Positions 6,512 through 14,750 of a stretch of 16,409 bases of DNA are shown one piece after another. The position numbers were made by a program, and so were the translations under genes. Every line of letters starts with the position of its first letter. The first letter of the stretch is position 1. The stretch comes from Desulfobacterales bacterium (GTDB lineage Bacteria > Desulfobacterota > Desulfobacteria > Desulfobacterales > C00003060): NCBI GenBank assembly GCA_030616425.1, contig JAUWXJ010000030.1, positions 1 to 16,409 of the forward strand, written 5' to 3'. The notes beneath the pieces were generated by a model. That model was not told the DNA's origin. It was given only the letters and a program-made list of their open reading frames with translations, and made no database searches.

Positions 6512-6535
6512 GTTCATGAGCCTTTGTTCGTGAAC
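6512..6535. repeat. Inverted repeat in divergent intergenic region
   Basis: GTTCATGA and TCGTGAAC form an 8-bp inverted repeat with one mismatch and an 8-nt gap. It lies 22 nt upstream of the -35 of the candidate LolA-like promoter and between two divergent genes. It could be an operator or a hairpin. No named regulator is recognised. Confidence 0.4.
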
Positions 6536-6554
6536 CGCAAAAGCGAGCGCATTC

Positions 6555-6590
6555 CCCGCCCGCCTGCGGTCCGCCGAAGGCGGACAGGGA
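6555..6590. repeat. GC-rich REP-like palindrome
   Basis: GTCCGCC GAA GGCGGAC (6569-6585) is a perfect 7-bp hairpin with a 3-nt loop. It sits inside a GC-rich block (CCCGCCTGCGGT upstream, AGGGA downstream) that can also pair CCGCCT with AGGCGG. The composition contrasts with the AT-richer surroundings and resembles dispersed REP-type elements. In the rest of the 6456-6766 divergent gap I see only the promoter and inverted repeat listed separately, plus a lone TTGACA at 6672-6677 that lacks a good -10. Confidence 0.5.
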
Positions 6591-6766
6591 TCTTCAATCG
6601 CTATTTGTCAGACGATTTTTAACTACGATTTCCTAAAGGCTTGAGGGCACATCTGTTCGCACAACAACCTGTTGACATGGACCTGCTGTTTAGGCCAATC
6701 TTAGTGGGCAGCAATTAAAGGTGAAATCCCAAAATAGGCAAGGAAAGTGAGAAAAGGGAGTCCGCC

Positions 6767-7714
6767 ATGGACTTAAATTACCCCATTTCCAGAAGGGAAT
6801 CCCTGAAAAGAATAGCCCAGGTATCGGCAAGCCTCGCAGGGGCTGCTCTTGGCATATCTCCTTTGCTCTCTCAAAGCTCGGGTCTGGCCTCAGCAGCTAG
6901 CAAGAGGTTCGTCATTGAAGGGATCGGCGCCAAAGACGACTACAAGGTCAAGGAACTGACCAGAATGGTCTTTGAGGCAGCCGGGGGCATGGGTCAGTTT
7001 GTTTCAAAGGGAGATATAGTGGCGATAAAGCCGAACATCTCCTGGGCGAGGCGTCCTGATCTGGCAGCCACCACAAACCCCGAGGTCTTAGAAGCGGTTA
7101 TTGAGCTCTGCCTTGACGCAGGGGCCAAGAAGGTCAGGATCGCCGACCATACCATCCATGACGCCAGGCGTTGTTTTGCCCTGACCGGGGTGGGCACCGT
7201 GGCCAAGAGGACAGGCGCGGAGCTTATCTTCCCGAGATCCTCTCTTATGAAGCGGATGAAGCTTCACGGACACCGCCTTGATGTCTGGCCCGTCTTTGTA
7301 CCCCTTGTAGAAGCCGACAAGCTACTGAACGTGCCAGTAGCCAAGGTCCATAGTGTGAGCACCCTGACCCTGGGCATGAAAAACTGGATCGGGGCTGTTG
7401 GCGGGCGCAGGAGCGCCCTTCACCAGGACATTCATCAAAGCATTGTAGATCTGGCCCGATTCTTCAATCCTTCCCTGACCCTCATAGATGCCACCCGCAT
7501 TATGATAACAAATGGGCCTTCAGGTGGGAGCCCATCTGATGTAGCCGCCAAACATACCCTGATCTTGAGCAACAACCAGGTTGCTGCAGATGCAAAGGCG
7601 GCCGGGCTTTTTGGCTACGATCCTGGCGAGATCGGTTTTATCCGCCTGGGACAAAAGTGGGGCCTCGGGACGTATGATCCAAAAAAATTGATCGAACAAA
7701 GGATGATCCTGTGA
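6767..7714 (+). CDS. Tat-exported DUF362 domain protein
   Basis: The 315-residue protein starts with a twin-arginine signal: SRRESLK at residues 8-14, then a mild hydrophobic stretch (about 18-33) ending near ASA. This predicts folded export to the periplasm. The rest matches the DUF362 family: GDIVAIKPNISWARRP, NPEVLEAVIELCLDAGAKKVRIADH, LNVPVAKVHSVSTLTLGMKNWIG and LTLIDATRIMITNGPSGG. Many DUF362 proteins carry a ferredoxin domain, but this one has only two cysteines and no cluster motif. The biochemical role of DUF362 is not established. AAAAGGGAG 6 nt before the ATG is a good ribosome-binding site. Its stop overlaps the next gene's GTG (GTGA), so the two are translated together. The polyferredoxin partner suggests the pair belongs to one redox or cofactor system at the outer face of the membrane. 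Confidence 0.85.
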   Translation: MDLNYPISRRESLKRIAQVSASLAGAALGISPLLSQSSGLASAASKRFVIEGIGAKDDYKVKELTRMVFEAAGGMGQFVSKGDIVAIKPNISWARRPDLAATTNPEVLEAVIELCLDAGAKKVRIADHTIHDARRCFALTGVGTVAKRTGAELIFPRSSLMKRMKLHGHRLDVWPVFVPLVEADKLLNVPVAKVHSVSTLTLGMKNWIGAVGGRRSALHQDIHQSIVDLARFFNPSLTLIDATRIMITNGPSGGSPSDVAAKHTLILSNNQVAADAKAAGLFGYDPGEIGFIRLGQKWGLGTYDPKKLIEQRMIL

Positions 7715-9348
7715 GGGCCAAGCACCTGGTTTGGATACGAAGAACCAGTCAGGCAGTCTTTTTGGGCCTATTCCTTGTGCTTCTGGTGATGAGCCGACTC
7801 CCGGAGGATGTCTATCTCCAATATTCTGTAGTTTTTTCATCCGATGCCGATCTCAGACTCGATCAGCCGGTAACGTTTTTCTTCCAGCTTGACCCCTTGA
7901 TTTGGCTCTCAAGCTTGGTATCTGGTCACCGCCTCATCCATGGGTTCTGGTGGGCCCTTGGCCTGCTTCTGGTGACCCTTTTTCTAGGCAGGGCTTTCTG
8001 CGGTTTTATTTGTCCCCTTGGAACCATCCATCACATCGTGGGCTGGGTAAAACCCGCCCTCAAAGGGGATCGCATGACAAAGGCCAATCAGAAGACCCCC
8101 GGCAACAGGGTCAAGTATTTCCTCCTCATAACCCTCCTTGTGGGAGCAATCATAGGCCTTAATATAGCGGGATTGATCGATCCCATATCTTTGCTCTTTC
8201 GCTCCATGGCCCTGGCGGTATTGCCGGCTGCAGGCATAGGCCTCAAGGAAACTTTTGATATGATGGCCGCAAGTGATATCAAGGTCTTAAATTATCTGAG
8301 TTATGGTGGTGAGGCCCTTGTATCACCGGTCTTTGGTTACGGCTATCCAGCATACAAGACAGCGTGGCTTATCGGATTGATCTTCTTGGTAATTCTGTTT
8401 CTCAATCGGATCAGGCCCCGTTTCTGGTGCCGCATCTTGTGCCCCCTCGGAGCCCTTCTGGGAATATTTTCAAGGTTCAGTATCCTCAGGCTGGAAAAGG
8501 ATCACGCAAAATGCACAGAGTGCAGCTTGTGCGCCAAGGGTTGTCAGGGGGCTGCCTCACCCATGCCGAGTCAGGCCTGGGAGAATGCCGAATGCGTGTT
8601 GTGCTTCAACTGCTTTGATGTTTGCCCTGAGGATGCCCTGTCCTTTAGCTTCAGATGGTCACCCAAACTAAACAAGAAGCCGGACATGGGCCGGCGTGCC
8701 GTGCTCGGGGGATTGGTGGCCGGTATATCCCTGCCCCTTTTTGCAAGACTCGACTTCAGTGCCCACCACGTTTCAGATCCCCGCTTGATCAGGCCACCAG
8801 GGGCCTTGCCCGAAGAGGACTTTCTAAGGCTGTGCCAAAGGTGCGGTCTCTGCATGAAGGCCTGCCCCACAAATGTCATCAACCCGACCCTTGCTGAGGC
8901 AGGCATGGCAGGTTTCTGGACGCCTCACCTCATCATGACCCAGGGCTACTGCGAATATACCTGCACCCTGTGCGGTAGTCTTTGCTCCACAGGGGCCATC
9001 ACGGAGATTTCAGCCAAGGAAAAGCTCGAGCGTCCTATAAAAATTGGATCAGCTTACATAGATAGAGGACGGTGCCTTCCGTGGTCCGGCAATGGCCCCT
9101 GCATTGTGTGCCAGGAACTTTGCCCAACCTCGCCTAAGGCGATCTATCTAAGGAAAGAGGTTGTGCCCAGCCCGACTCATGCCCCTATGCAGGTTGATGT
9201 TCCGTATGTGGACCTGAAAAGGTGCAACGGGTGTGGCATCTGCGAAAACAAATGCCCGGTCAGAGGCCGACCGGCCATCAGGGTGATTGCCGCAGGCGAA
9301 TCCCGATCAATTCGAAACCAGATTTTGCTCACAGGCTCAGTGTCTTGA
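7711..9348 (+). CDS. NapH-NapG-like polyferredoxin membrane fusion protein
   Basis: The 545-residue protein begins at a GTG overlapping the DUF362 stop. The N-terminal half is NapH/NosR-like. It has membrane helices near 13-28, 80-96, 136-153 and 215-232, the two CxxxCP motifs C97/C101 and C240/C244, then two ferredoxin motifs (C268-C278 and C295-C305). At 326-346, MGRRAVLGG followed by a hydrophobic stretch resembles a Tat signal-anchor. The C-terminal half is NapG/MauM-like with four more cluster motifs: C375-C385, C414-C425, C455-C471 and C505-C515. Six [4Fe-4S] clusters are thus predicted. NapH and NapG normally are separate proteins that pass electrons from quinol to a periplasmic reductase. 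Here they seem joined. No terminal reductase or cytochrome is nearby, so the electron acceptor is unknown. The fusion call follows from motif order. The topology is inferred. Confidence 0.85.
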   Translation: MRAKHLVWIRRTSQAVFLGLFLVLLVMSRLPEDVYLQYSVVFSSDADLRLDQPVTFFFQLDPLIWLSSLVSGHRLIHGFWWALGLLLVTLFLGRAFCGFICPLGTIHHIVGWVKPALKGDRMTKANQKTPGNRVKYFLLITLLVGAIIGLNIAGLIDPISLLFRSMALAVLPAAGIGLKETFDMMAASDIKVLNYLSYGGEALVSPVFGYGYPAYKTAWLIGLIFLVILFLNRIRPRFWCRILCPLGALLGIFSRFSILRLEKDHAKCTECSLCAKGCQGAASPMPSQAWENAECVLCFNCFDVCPEDALSFSFRWSPKLNKKPDMGRRAVLGGLVAGISLPLFARLDFSAHHVSDPRLIRPPGALPEEDFLRLCQRCGLCMKACPTNVINPTLAEAGMAGFWTPHLIMTQGYCEYTCTLCGSLCSTGAITEISAKEKLERPIKIGSAYIDRGRCLPWSGNGPCIVCQELCPTSPKAIYLRKEVVPSPTHAPMQVDVPYVDLKRCNGCGICENKCPVRGRPAIRVIAAGESRSIRNQILLTGSVS

Positions 9349-9477
9349 TATAGACCTTTATCTTAGCCATGCCTTGTCGTACACGTTACACGCTGCCTTC
9401 ATAGGGTTTCCATTTATACCCTCTGCACGCCGGTCCGGCGAACAGATGCCCGAACGTGAACACAGCTAAACAGATAC

Positions 9478-11889
9478 TTATTTTTCCTGTTTTTCCTTGG
9501 CAAATGCCCTTGCCTTCTCAGCCAGGTCCTTTAAGCGGTCATCCACACACCGAAAGAGCGTACCCTTGGTGTAGGTTCCATCTTTGCGCATCTTGCCTGC
9601 CTTCATGCCTGTGAGTATTTCAACCCCCTGCTCAATGGTCTTTATGGGATAGATGCGAAATTTGCCATTTTTGACCGCTTCTACCACGTCCCTTCTTAGC
9701 ATGAGGTCCTTAACGCTCCTGGTGGGAATGATAACGCCTTGTTTGCCTGTGAGCCCCTTGTGTTTGCAGATGTCAAAGAATCCCTCAATCTTGCGCGTCA
9801 CCCCGCCAACAGGTTGAATCTCCCCCTTCTGGCTGACCGAGCCGGTCACGGCAATACCCTGAAAGATCGGCACATTTGCAATAGCAGAAAGGAGGGCAAA
9901 CAATTCTGTGCTGGATGCACTGTCCCCCTCGACCATGCCGTAAGTTTGCTCAAAGCACAGGCTCGCCGTGAGCGCCAAAGGCTTGTTATGAGCAAAGTGC
10001 TCTCGCAAGTAACTACTCAGGATAATAACGCCTTTTGTGTGGATCTTTCCGCTCAAGCGGGACTCTCGTTCAATCGTGATAACACCATCTTTCCCCATGG
10101 AGACATTGGCCGTGATCCTGCCGGGCCTGCCAAACATGTAGTCACCGGTCTGCAAAATGCTCAGACCATTGATCTGGCCCAACTTGTAACCATCAGTTTC
10201 GATCCAAAAGATGTTTTTCTTGATTAGTTCCTGGACACGCTCTTCAATCAGGTTTGAGCGATAGATCTTTTTCTCTATGGCCTTTTCCACATGGGATGCA
10301 CCAATATATCTCTTTTTTCCCTGTGCAGCCCAGTAATTGGCCTCCTTGATGATATCGACTATGGCCCCTAATTTAAGTGTCATCTTGTTTCTGGTGCCAG
10401 TCACCTCCATGCTGTATTCAAGGATCCTGGCAATCCCTGTGCGGTCAATATGTTTAAGCCCCTCTTCCTCACAAAACCTGGCCATGCAGACAAGGCATTC
10501 TCGGACACTTCTTTTGTTCCGGTCGGCCCGATCATCCAGGTGCGCCTTGATTTTGAACATCTGTTCGAAGCGGTCGTCATAGCGGTATAGAAGCTCATAG
10601 AGAAAAGGATCCCCTGTGACCACGAGCTTAACGTCAAGGGGGATCGGCTCAGGCTTCAGTGTCTTTGTGGTAATAAATCCATACATTTCTCCCAAATCCT
10701 CGATCTTGACCTCTTTGTGCCTAACAGCCCGTTTAAGGGCCTCCCAGGCAAAGTACCATTTCAAGACCTCAGATGCCTTTAGGACCAAGTAGCCCCCATT
10801 CGCCTCGTGAAGGGCCCCTGATTTTATCATGGTAAAGTCTGTGACCAGCGCACCAAAAAGGGCTTCCCGTTCAATCCTGCCAAAAACAGCGGGGTAGGTA
10901 GGGTTTGAGACATAAACAACAGGGGCGCCCTTTGTTTCAGAATTGTCAACAAGCACGTTAACCTCGTATTTGTTCATGAGAGGGGGCGAGGGCATCCCGG
11001 CAAAGGGCCCTTTAGGGGCCTGTGACTCAGGTTGTTTTCGGAAATTGTTAATATGCTCCAAGATGTCCTGCTTTACGGCCTCAAGGTATTCAAGCACATG
11101 GGTATGACCCCTGAATTTTGCCCGAGCGGGTTGCATCTTTATCTCGACCACAACGAGGGCTGTTTTGTGATCCAACTTCTTGCGGCGCTCCACATAGTCG
11201 GACTCAAGTCTCCCTATATTAATCATGGATTGGTTCATCTCCACCGACAAGTTGTCACCCTTGTCCCGCAAGGTCTTCTTGTCCTCTGAGGAAAATTGGG
11301 CAAGTACCTCCGGCGGGATGATCTTGCCATCCTTTCCCGGTATGATCGAAAGCCCATGAGGATCGACCTGTAACAAGAAGCCTTCTGCCTCCACCTTGTT
11401 TCTCAGGCCATCAATCGCCTTGCGGCGTTTGTTTTCGAATTCCTGTCGAAGGACCTGTTCCTTGTAGCGGTAGTCATCGGTACCAAATGCCGTGGGGATA
11501 TCGATCTTCAAGCTCTCGATCAGCCCGTCCATCACCTTTTTCAACTCTTTCCCACGGCCAGTAGGCAGCTTCAGGGCCCTAGGTTTGTCAGATTCTTTGA
11601 AGTTATACACGTAGCACCAGTCAGGCGGCGGCGGATGTTTTTTCGCCACTTCTTCCAGCAACGCCCGTGCCATGTAAGTGGCACCCGTGTCGGTCGTCCC
11701 AGCCACATATATATTGTATTCCGGATCAGTCATCCCGATGCCGAACTTTATGGCTTCGATTGCCCGTTTTTGGCCGACCAACCCGTGCTTGGCAGGACAA
11801 AGTTTTTTGGTTGAATCAACCTCCACGCTCTTTGGATCAACGTGGAACCGTAGGTCTCTTGCAGCCAGTTCCTTGAATTTCTTCGCCAT
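9478..11889 (-). CDS. Lon-like (LonB/YcbZ-type, AAA_32) protease with degenerate ATPase
   Basis: The 803-residue protein has the layout of the LonB/YcbZ group: an N-terminal P-loop-like region, an inserted coiled-coil region (about 150-300), a AAA lid and a C-terminal S16 protease domain. The protease dyad is intact: Ser657 in EGDSASS and Lys700 in GGVTRKIEGF. Their 43-residue spacing is the same as S679/K722 of E. coli Lon. The Walker A region reads VAGTTDTGATYMAR (about 62-75), with Ala where Lys or Arg is expected. The usual Walker B-like stretch reads HEANGGYLVLKASEVL, also without the expected acidic residue. Hydrolysis of ATP is therefore doubtful, and it may act as an ATP-independent protease. 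AAAGGAG precedes the ATG. It is the last gene of a minus-strand cluster, 52 nt after glgA. Confidence 0.9.
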   Translation of the reverse strand: MAKKFKELAARDLRFHVDPKSVEVDSTKKLCPAKHGLVGQKRAIEAIKFGIGMTDPEYNIYVAGTTDTGATYMARALLEEVAKKHPPPPDWCYVYNFKESDKPRALKLPTGRGKELKKVMDGLIESLKIDIPTAFGTDDYRYKEQVLRQEFENKRRKAIDGLRNKVEAEGFLLQVDPHGLSIIPGKDGKIIPPEVLAQFSSEDKKTLRDKGDNLSVEMNQSMINIGRLESDYVERRKKLDHKTALVVVEIKMQPARAKFRGHTHVLEYLEAVKQDILEHINNFRKQPESQAPKGPFAGMPSPPLMNKYEVNVLVDNSETKGAPVVYVSNPTYPAVFGRIEREALFGALVTDFTMIKSGALHEANGGYLVLKASEVLKWYFAWEALKRAVRHKEVKIEDLGEMYGFITTKTLKPEPIPLDVKLVVTGDPFLYELLYRYDDRFEQMFKIKAHLDDRADRNKRSVRECLVCMARFCEEEGLKHIDRTGIARILEYSMEVTGTRNKMTLKLGAIVDIIKEANYWAAQGKKRYIGASHVEKAIEKKIYRSNLIEERVQELIKKNIFWIETDGYKLGQINGLSILQTGDYMFGRPGRITANVSMGKDGVITIERESRLSGKIHTKGVIILSSYLREHFAHNKPLALTASLCFEQTYGMVEGDSASSTELFALLSAIANVPIFQGIAVTGSVSQKGEIQPVGGVTRKIEGFFDICKHKGLTGKQGVIIPTRSVKDLMLRRDVVEAVKNGKFRIYPIKTIEQGVEILTGMKAGKMRKDGTYTKGTLFRCVDDRLKDLAEKARAFAKEKQEK

Positions 11890-11941
11890 GTGACACTCCT
11901 TTGATGTTTTATTGGCATCTTATCTTGCTTCAACCCTGTAT

Positions 11942-13414
11942 TTACTTTTGTCTCCCCTTTCTCACCTTTTCGTACAGCAAAATGTACTTTCGTGCTGACT
12001 CCTCCCACGAAAAGTCCGCCTTCATACCATTCACCATCAACCTTTTCCAGACCTGGGAGTTCAGGAAGAGGTCTACTGCTTGCCGGATAACCCCAAGGAA
12101 GGCCACGGATTCGTATGGGCTGAATTTGAATCCATTTCCCTCTCCTGTCTCGGGATTGAACGGAACAATGGTATCATCCAACCCACCTGTGGCTCTCACG
12201 ACAGGCACAGTCCCGTACTTCAAGGCATACATCTGGGTCAGCCCGCACGGCTCATAGCGGGAAGGGAGCAAGAGCATATCGGCACCTGCCATGATGCGGT
12301 GGGCGAGTGGTTCATCAAATCCGATCTTGACCGCAATACTTCCTGGATACTTCTCCCCGAACTCGACTAAAAGAGTCTGGTATCTTTCTTCACCGGCTCC
12401 TAGAATGACCAGCCCGACATCCAGCCTCAAGACATCTTCTATAACATCGACCAAAAGGTCACACCCTTTTTGGGCTGCAAGTCGAGAGATCATCGCTATG
12501 ATGGGTCGATCTGCAAGATCTTGGTCCAGGTCCAGCTCGTTCACAAGGCCAGCTTTACACCTCGCTTTATTCTTGATGTCGCCAAGGCTATAGTGAGGAG
12601 TAATGTAGCGATCCGTGGCAGGATCCCAGGCACAGTAGTCCGCCCCGTTCAGGATGCCATAAAGGTTAGCCGATCTTTTTCTGAGGATATCATCCATGCC
12701 GAAGCCGAATTCGGGGGTCTGTATCTCCTGGCTATATTTGGGGCTTACAGTGGTGATCGCGTCCGCATACAAAAGACCCGCCTTCAAGAGGCTGATCTTG
12801 CCCCAAAATTCCAGTCCTCCCGGATGGAACTCGCTCGCTGGAACGCCGCAGGTGGCCAGCTTGTCTGCAGGAAAGAGCCCTTGGTATCCCAAGTTGTGGA
12901 TCGTAAAGACTGAGGCAACATCCGAGAGGAAGGGAACCGCCTTGTAGAGCGTCCTAAGGTAGGCCGGGATCAGTCCGGTTTGCCAGTCGTGGCAATGGAC
13001 CACATCAAAGCGAAATCCCGCTTTTTTCGCAAAAAGGAGGGCAGCGCGGCTGAAATAGCTAAATCGCTCCAGATTATCAGGATAATCTCCTTCCGGCGTG
13101 CCATATAAGGCTGGCCGGTCGAAAAGGTCTTCCCTATCAAAGAGATACACGGGAAGCCCTCCCTCGGTTGTTGTTTCCAGGACGTCGCCCTTGAGCGTGG
13201 TATTCCCTAACGGGACCTCGAGCCCTTCCAGAACTTTTTGAGTCTGAAACTTCCCGTCCTTCACCATGCGATAAAATGGAAGGCCAACCCTTACATCCAC
13301 CCCCAGGTTCTTAAGGCAGGCAGGAAGCGCGCCTGCCACATCGGCCAAGCCACCCGTTTTTGCAAATGGCGCGACTTCAGAGGCGAGGAACCAAACGCTG
13401 AGAGAATCTCCCAT
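11942..13414 (-). CDS. glgA: Glycogen synthase (GT5)
   Basis: The 490-residue protein carries the GT5 starch/glycogen synthase signature near the N-terminus, EVAPFAKTGGLADVAGALP, with the ADP-glucose-binding Lys at about 19. Further motifs are VVHCHDWQTGLIPAYL, VFTIHNLGYQGLFP, ISRLAAQKGCDLL and the C-terminal LLPSRYEPCGLTQMYALKYG with the conserved Glu, followed by TGGLDDTI. It elongates alpha-1,4-glucan from ADP-glucose (possibly UDP-glucose) in the cytoplasm. Length is close to E. coli GlgA (477). The Shine-Dalgarno sequence before the ATG is weak. It lies 52 nt downstream of the GT81-like gene and 52 nt upstream of the Lon-like gene. No glgC, glgB or glgP is in the window. Confidence 0.96.
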   Translation of the reverse strand: MGDSLSVWFLASEVAPFAKTGGLADVAGALPACLKNLGVDVRVGLPFYRMVKDGKFQTQKVLEGLEVPLGNTTLKGDVLETTTEGGLPVYLFDREDLFDRPALYGTPEGDYPDNLERFSYFSRAALLFAKKAGFRFDVVHCHDWQTGLIPAYLRTLYKAVPFLSDVASVFTIHNLGYQGLFPADKLATCGVPASEFHPGGLEFWGKISLLKAGLLYADAITTVSPKYSQEIQTPEFGFGMDDILRKRSANLYGILNGADYCAWDPATDRYITPHYSLGDIKNKARCKAGLVNELDLDQDLADRPIIAMISRLAAQKGCDLLVDVIEDVLRLDVGLVILGAGEERYQTLLVEFGEKYPGSIAVKIGFDEPLAHRIMAGADMLLLPSRYEPCGLTQMYALKYGTVPVVRATGGLDDTIVPFNPETGEGNGFKFSPYESVAFLGVIRQAVDLFLNSQVWKRLMVNGMKADFSWEESARKYILLYEKVRKGRQK

Positions 13415-13443
13415 GAAATAATCCAGGCCCTTGACAGCTAAGG

Positions 13444-13461
13444 GGGTAAGTTATCTCACCC
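13444..13461 (-). other. Small intercistronic hairpin
   Basis: GGGTGAG and TTTACCC-like arms (plus: GGGTAAG, 4-nt loop TTAT, CTCACCC) form a 7-bp stem with one wobble. It begins 6 nt after the stop of the GT81-like gene and is followed by no T-run. It may mark a processing or stability point between this gene and glgA. Its function is unproven. Confidence 0.35.
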
Positions 13462-13466
13462 ACACT

Positions 13467-14729
13467 TCATGCATTGTCCTTTTCCACGGCCCCCAGCAGG
13501 TCCTGATAGATATCAGGGACGGAATAGATCACGCGGTTCCATGAGGGAATCTGCGTCCCTTCCTTCTCTTGCCTTGCCTGCTCCCATGCCGTGGCGATAA
13601 AATCCCTGAAGTACCGGACGGTAAGCTCTTCCTGGTGCCTGTCATAGACCAAGTCGTTCGACTCGGCATCATCGCTGTAACTCTTCACAAAGCTTATGGC
13701 TGTGCTGTGATAGGTATGCTGCAGCATATCGATGAAGGCATCGTCAATCGGCATGCCGTGCGAACGGATATAGTTCAGGTAGAACTTGGCAATATCTATC
13801 ACCATTCTATGAAGGCCACCTTTGGGATCTTTTTCAGAAAGCTCCTGGTGTTTATGTTCATAGTTTTTGCAAAGATCGATCTGAGCAATCTTTTTTGGCG
13901 TCAGACGGTTGTAAACCTCAGACAGGGTACTCACCTCAAGGCCCCAATCATAGGCTATATTTATGGCCCGGGCAAGGCGGGTTAAGAAGCTGAACTCGCC
14001 GGCCAGGGGATAACGAAAGGTGAAATGATAACGGAAGAACTCGTCCAGCGTGGTGTGGCCACAGTCGTGCATGATGTTGGCCAGAGCCCCCACAAAAGGA
14101 GTTACAAACAGCCTTTTAGTCCTTCCCTTCATCTCCATTTCGGCCGGTGAAATCCGGGCATAATAACCTTTGCAAAACTCAAAGTCGTTGTTCGGATTGG
14201 CCGTGGGCTCGATGAGACGACCCAGGAGCAACCGGTCGTATGTGACAATGTCGCAATCATGCAAGGCAATCACATCACAGACGCGGCTGGCAAAGAGATG
14301 TCCCAGGGTAATCCACACGGACTGGCCCTTTCCCGGCAGACCAATTGGAATCTTTTGTTCCTGCAGTTTTTTAAAAATCTTGGCGATTCTGGGCCCATCC
14401 ACCCACACCACTTTGACGTCCCGGCCTTCTTTTTTCAGCCTGCCAAAGTACTCTTTGGCCTCCTTGAACTCTTTTTCCTCTTTGGCGCCCCCAAGCGCCA
14501 CCGCCACGGAACAGAGATAATTCACCTTATTAATCTGGTCGATGATATTATCCAGGACCCCAGGCACATGGATTTCATCATAAAGGGAGGGCAAAAGAAG
14601 GCTGATGCACATGTGCTTGGAGAACGCCTCCAATTTTTTCTCAAGCCGCATCAGATACTCCTCAGGGTCGAAAAGATCGTAAAACCCGTGGATGGTTGTA
14701 ATATAACCTTCTTGATGAAACTCGCTCAC
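13467..14729 (-). CDS. GT81-type glucosyl-3-phosphoglycerate synthase-like glycosyltransferase
   Basis: The 420-residue GT-A fold protein shows the marks of GpgS-type (GT81) enzymes: LPGKGQSVWITLG (about 131-143, compare GKGxxLW), the DxD-like metal site ALHDCDIVTYD (D158/D160), EFCKGYYAR (about 184-192) and YPLAGEFSF (about 240-248). GpgS joins NDP-glucose to 3-phosphoglycerate, the first step to glucosylglycerate, a compatible solute and primer of methylglucose polysaccharide. The match is to the family. The donor sugar and acceptor here are inferred, and a mannosyl enzyme is possible. It starts at a GTG with a strong GGAGGTG 5 nt upstream. It lies 21 nt after the glycerate kinase gene, so the two are surely co-transcribed. 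No phosphatase (GpgP) is seen nearby. Confidence 0.75.
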   Translation of the reverse strand: MSEFHQEGYITTIHGFYDLFDPEEYLMRLEKKLEAFSKHMCISLLLPSLYDEIHVPGVLDNIIDQINKVNYLCSVAVALGGAKEEKEFKEAKEYFGRLKKEGRDVKVVWVDGPRIAKIFKKLQEQKIPIGLPGKGQSVWITLGHLFASRVCDVIALHDCDIVTYDRLLLGRLIEPTANPNNDFEFCKGYYARISPAEMEMKGRTKRLFVTPFVGALANIMHDCGHTTLDEFFRYHFTFRYPLAGEFSFLTRLARAINIAYDWGLEVSTLSEVYNRLTPKKIAQIDLCKNYEHKHQELSEKDPKGGLHRMVIDIAKFYLNYIRSHGMPIDDAFIDMLQHTYHSTAISFVKSYSDDAESNDLVYDRHQEELTVRYFRDFIATAWEQARQEKEGTQIPSWNRVIYSVPDIYQDLLGAVEKDNA

Positions 14730-14734
14730 GACAA

Positions 14735-14741
14735 CACCTCC
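14735..14741 (-). promoter_or_regulatory. Strong RBS supporting the GTG start at 14729
   Basis: GGAGGTG on the minus strand is spaced 5 nt from GTG at 14729-14727. There is no competing ATG start nearby upstream, so it fixes the start of the GT81-like gene. Confidence 0.7.
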
Positions 14742-14750
14742 TTCACCGCT

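Noticed and set aside
6672..6677. Perfect TTGACA upstream of the DUF362 gene
   Set aside because: No acceptable -10 hexamer at 15-19 nt downstream (the positions read CCAATC/CAATCT) and no sigma-54 GG-N10-GC pattern, so the promoter was not called.
9349..9477. Two weak hairpins (AGGGT/ACCCT at 9403-9422; CGCCG/CGGCG at 9428-9440) between convergent genes
   Set aside because: Stems are only 5 bp and no T-run follows on either strand. They are plausible as a transcription end but too weak to call.
11748..12008. Minus-strand frame bridging the Lon-like and glgA genes
   Set aside because: It overlaps the ends of two well-supported genes in another frame and shows no recognisable protein features.
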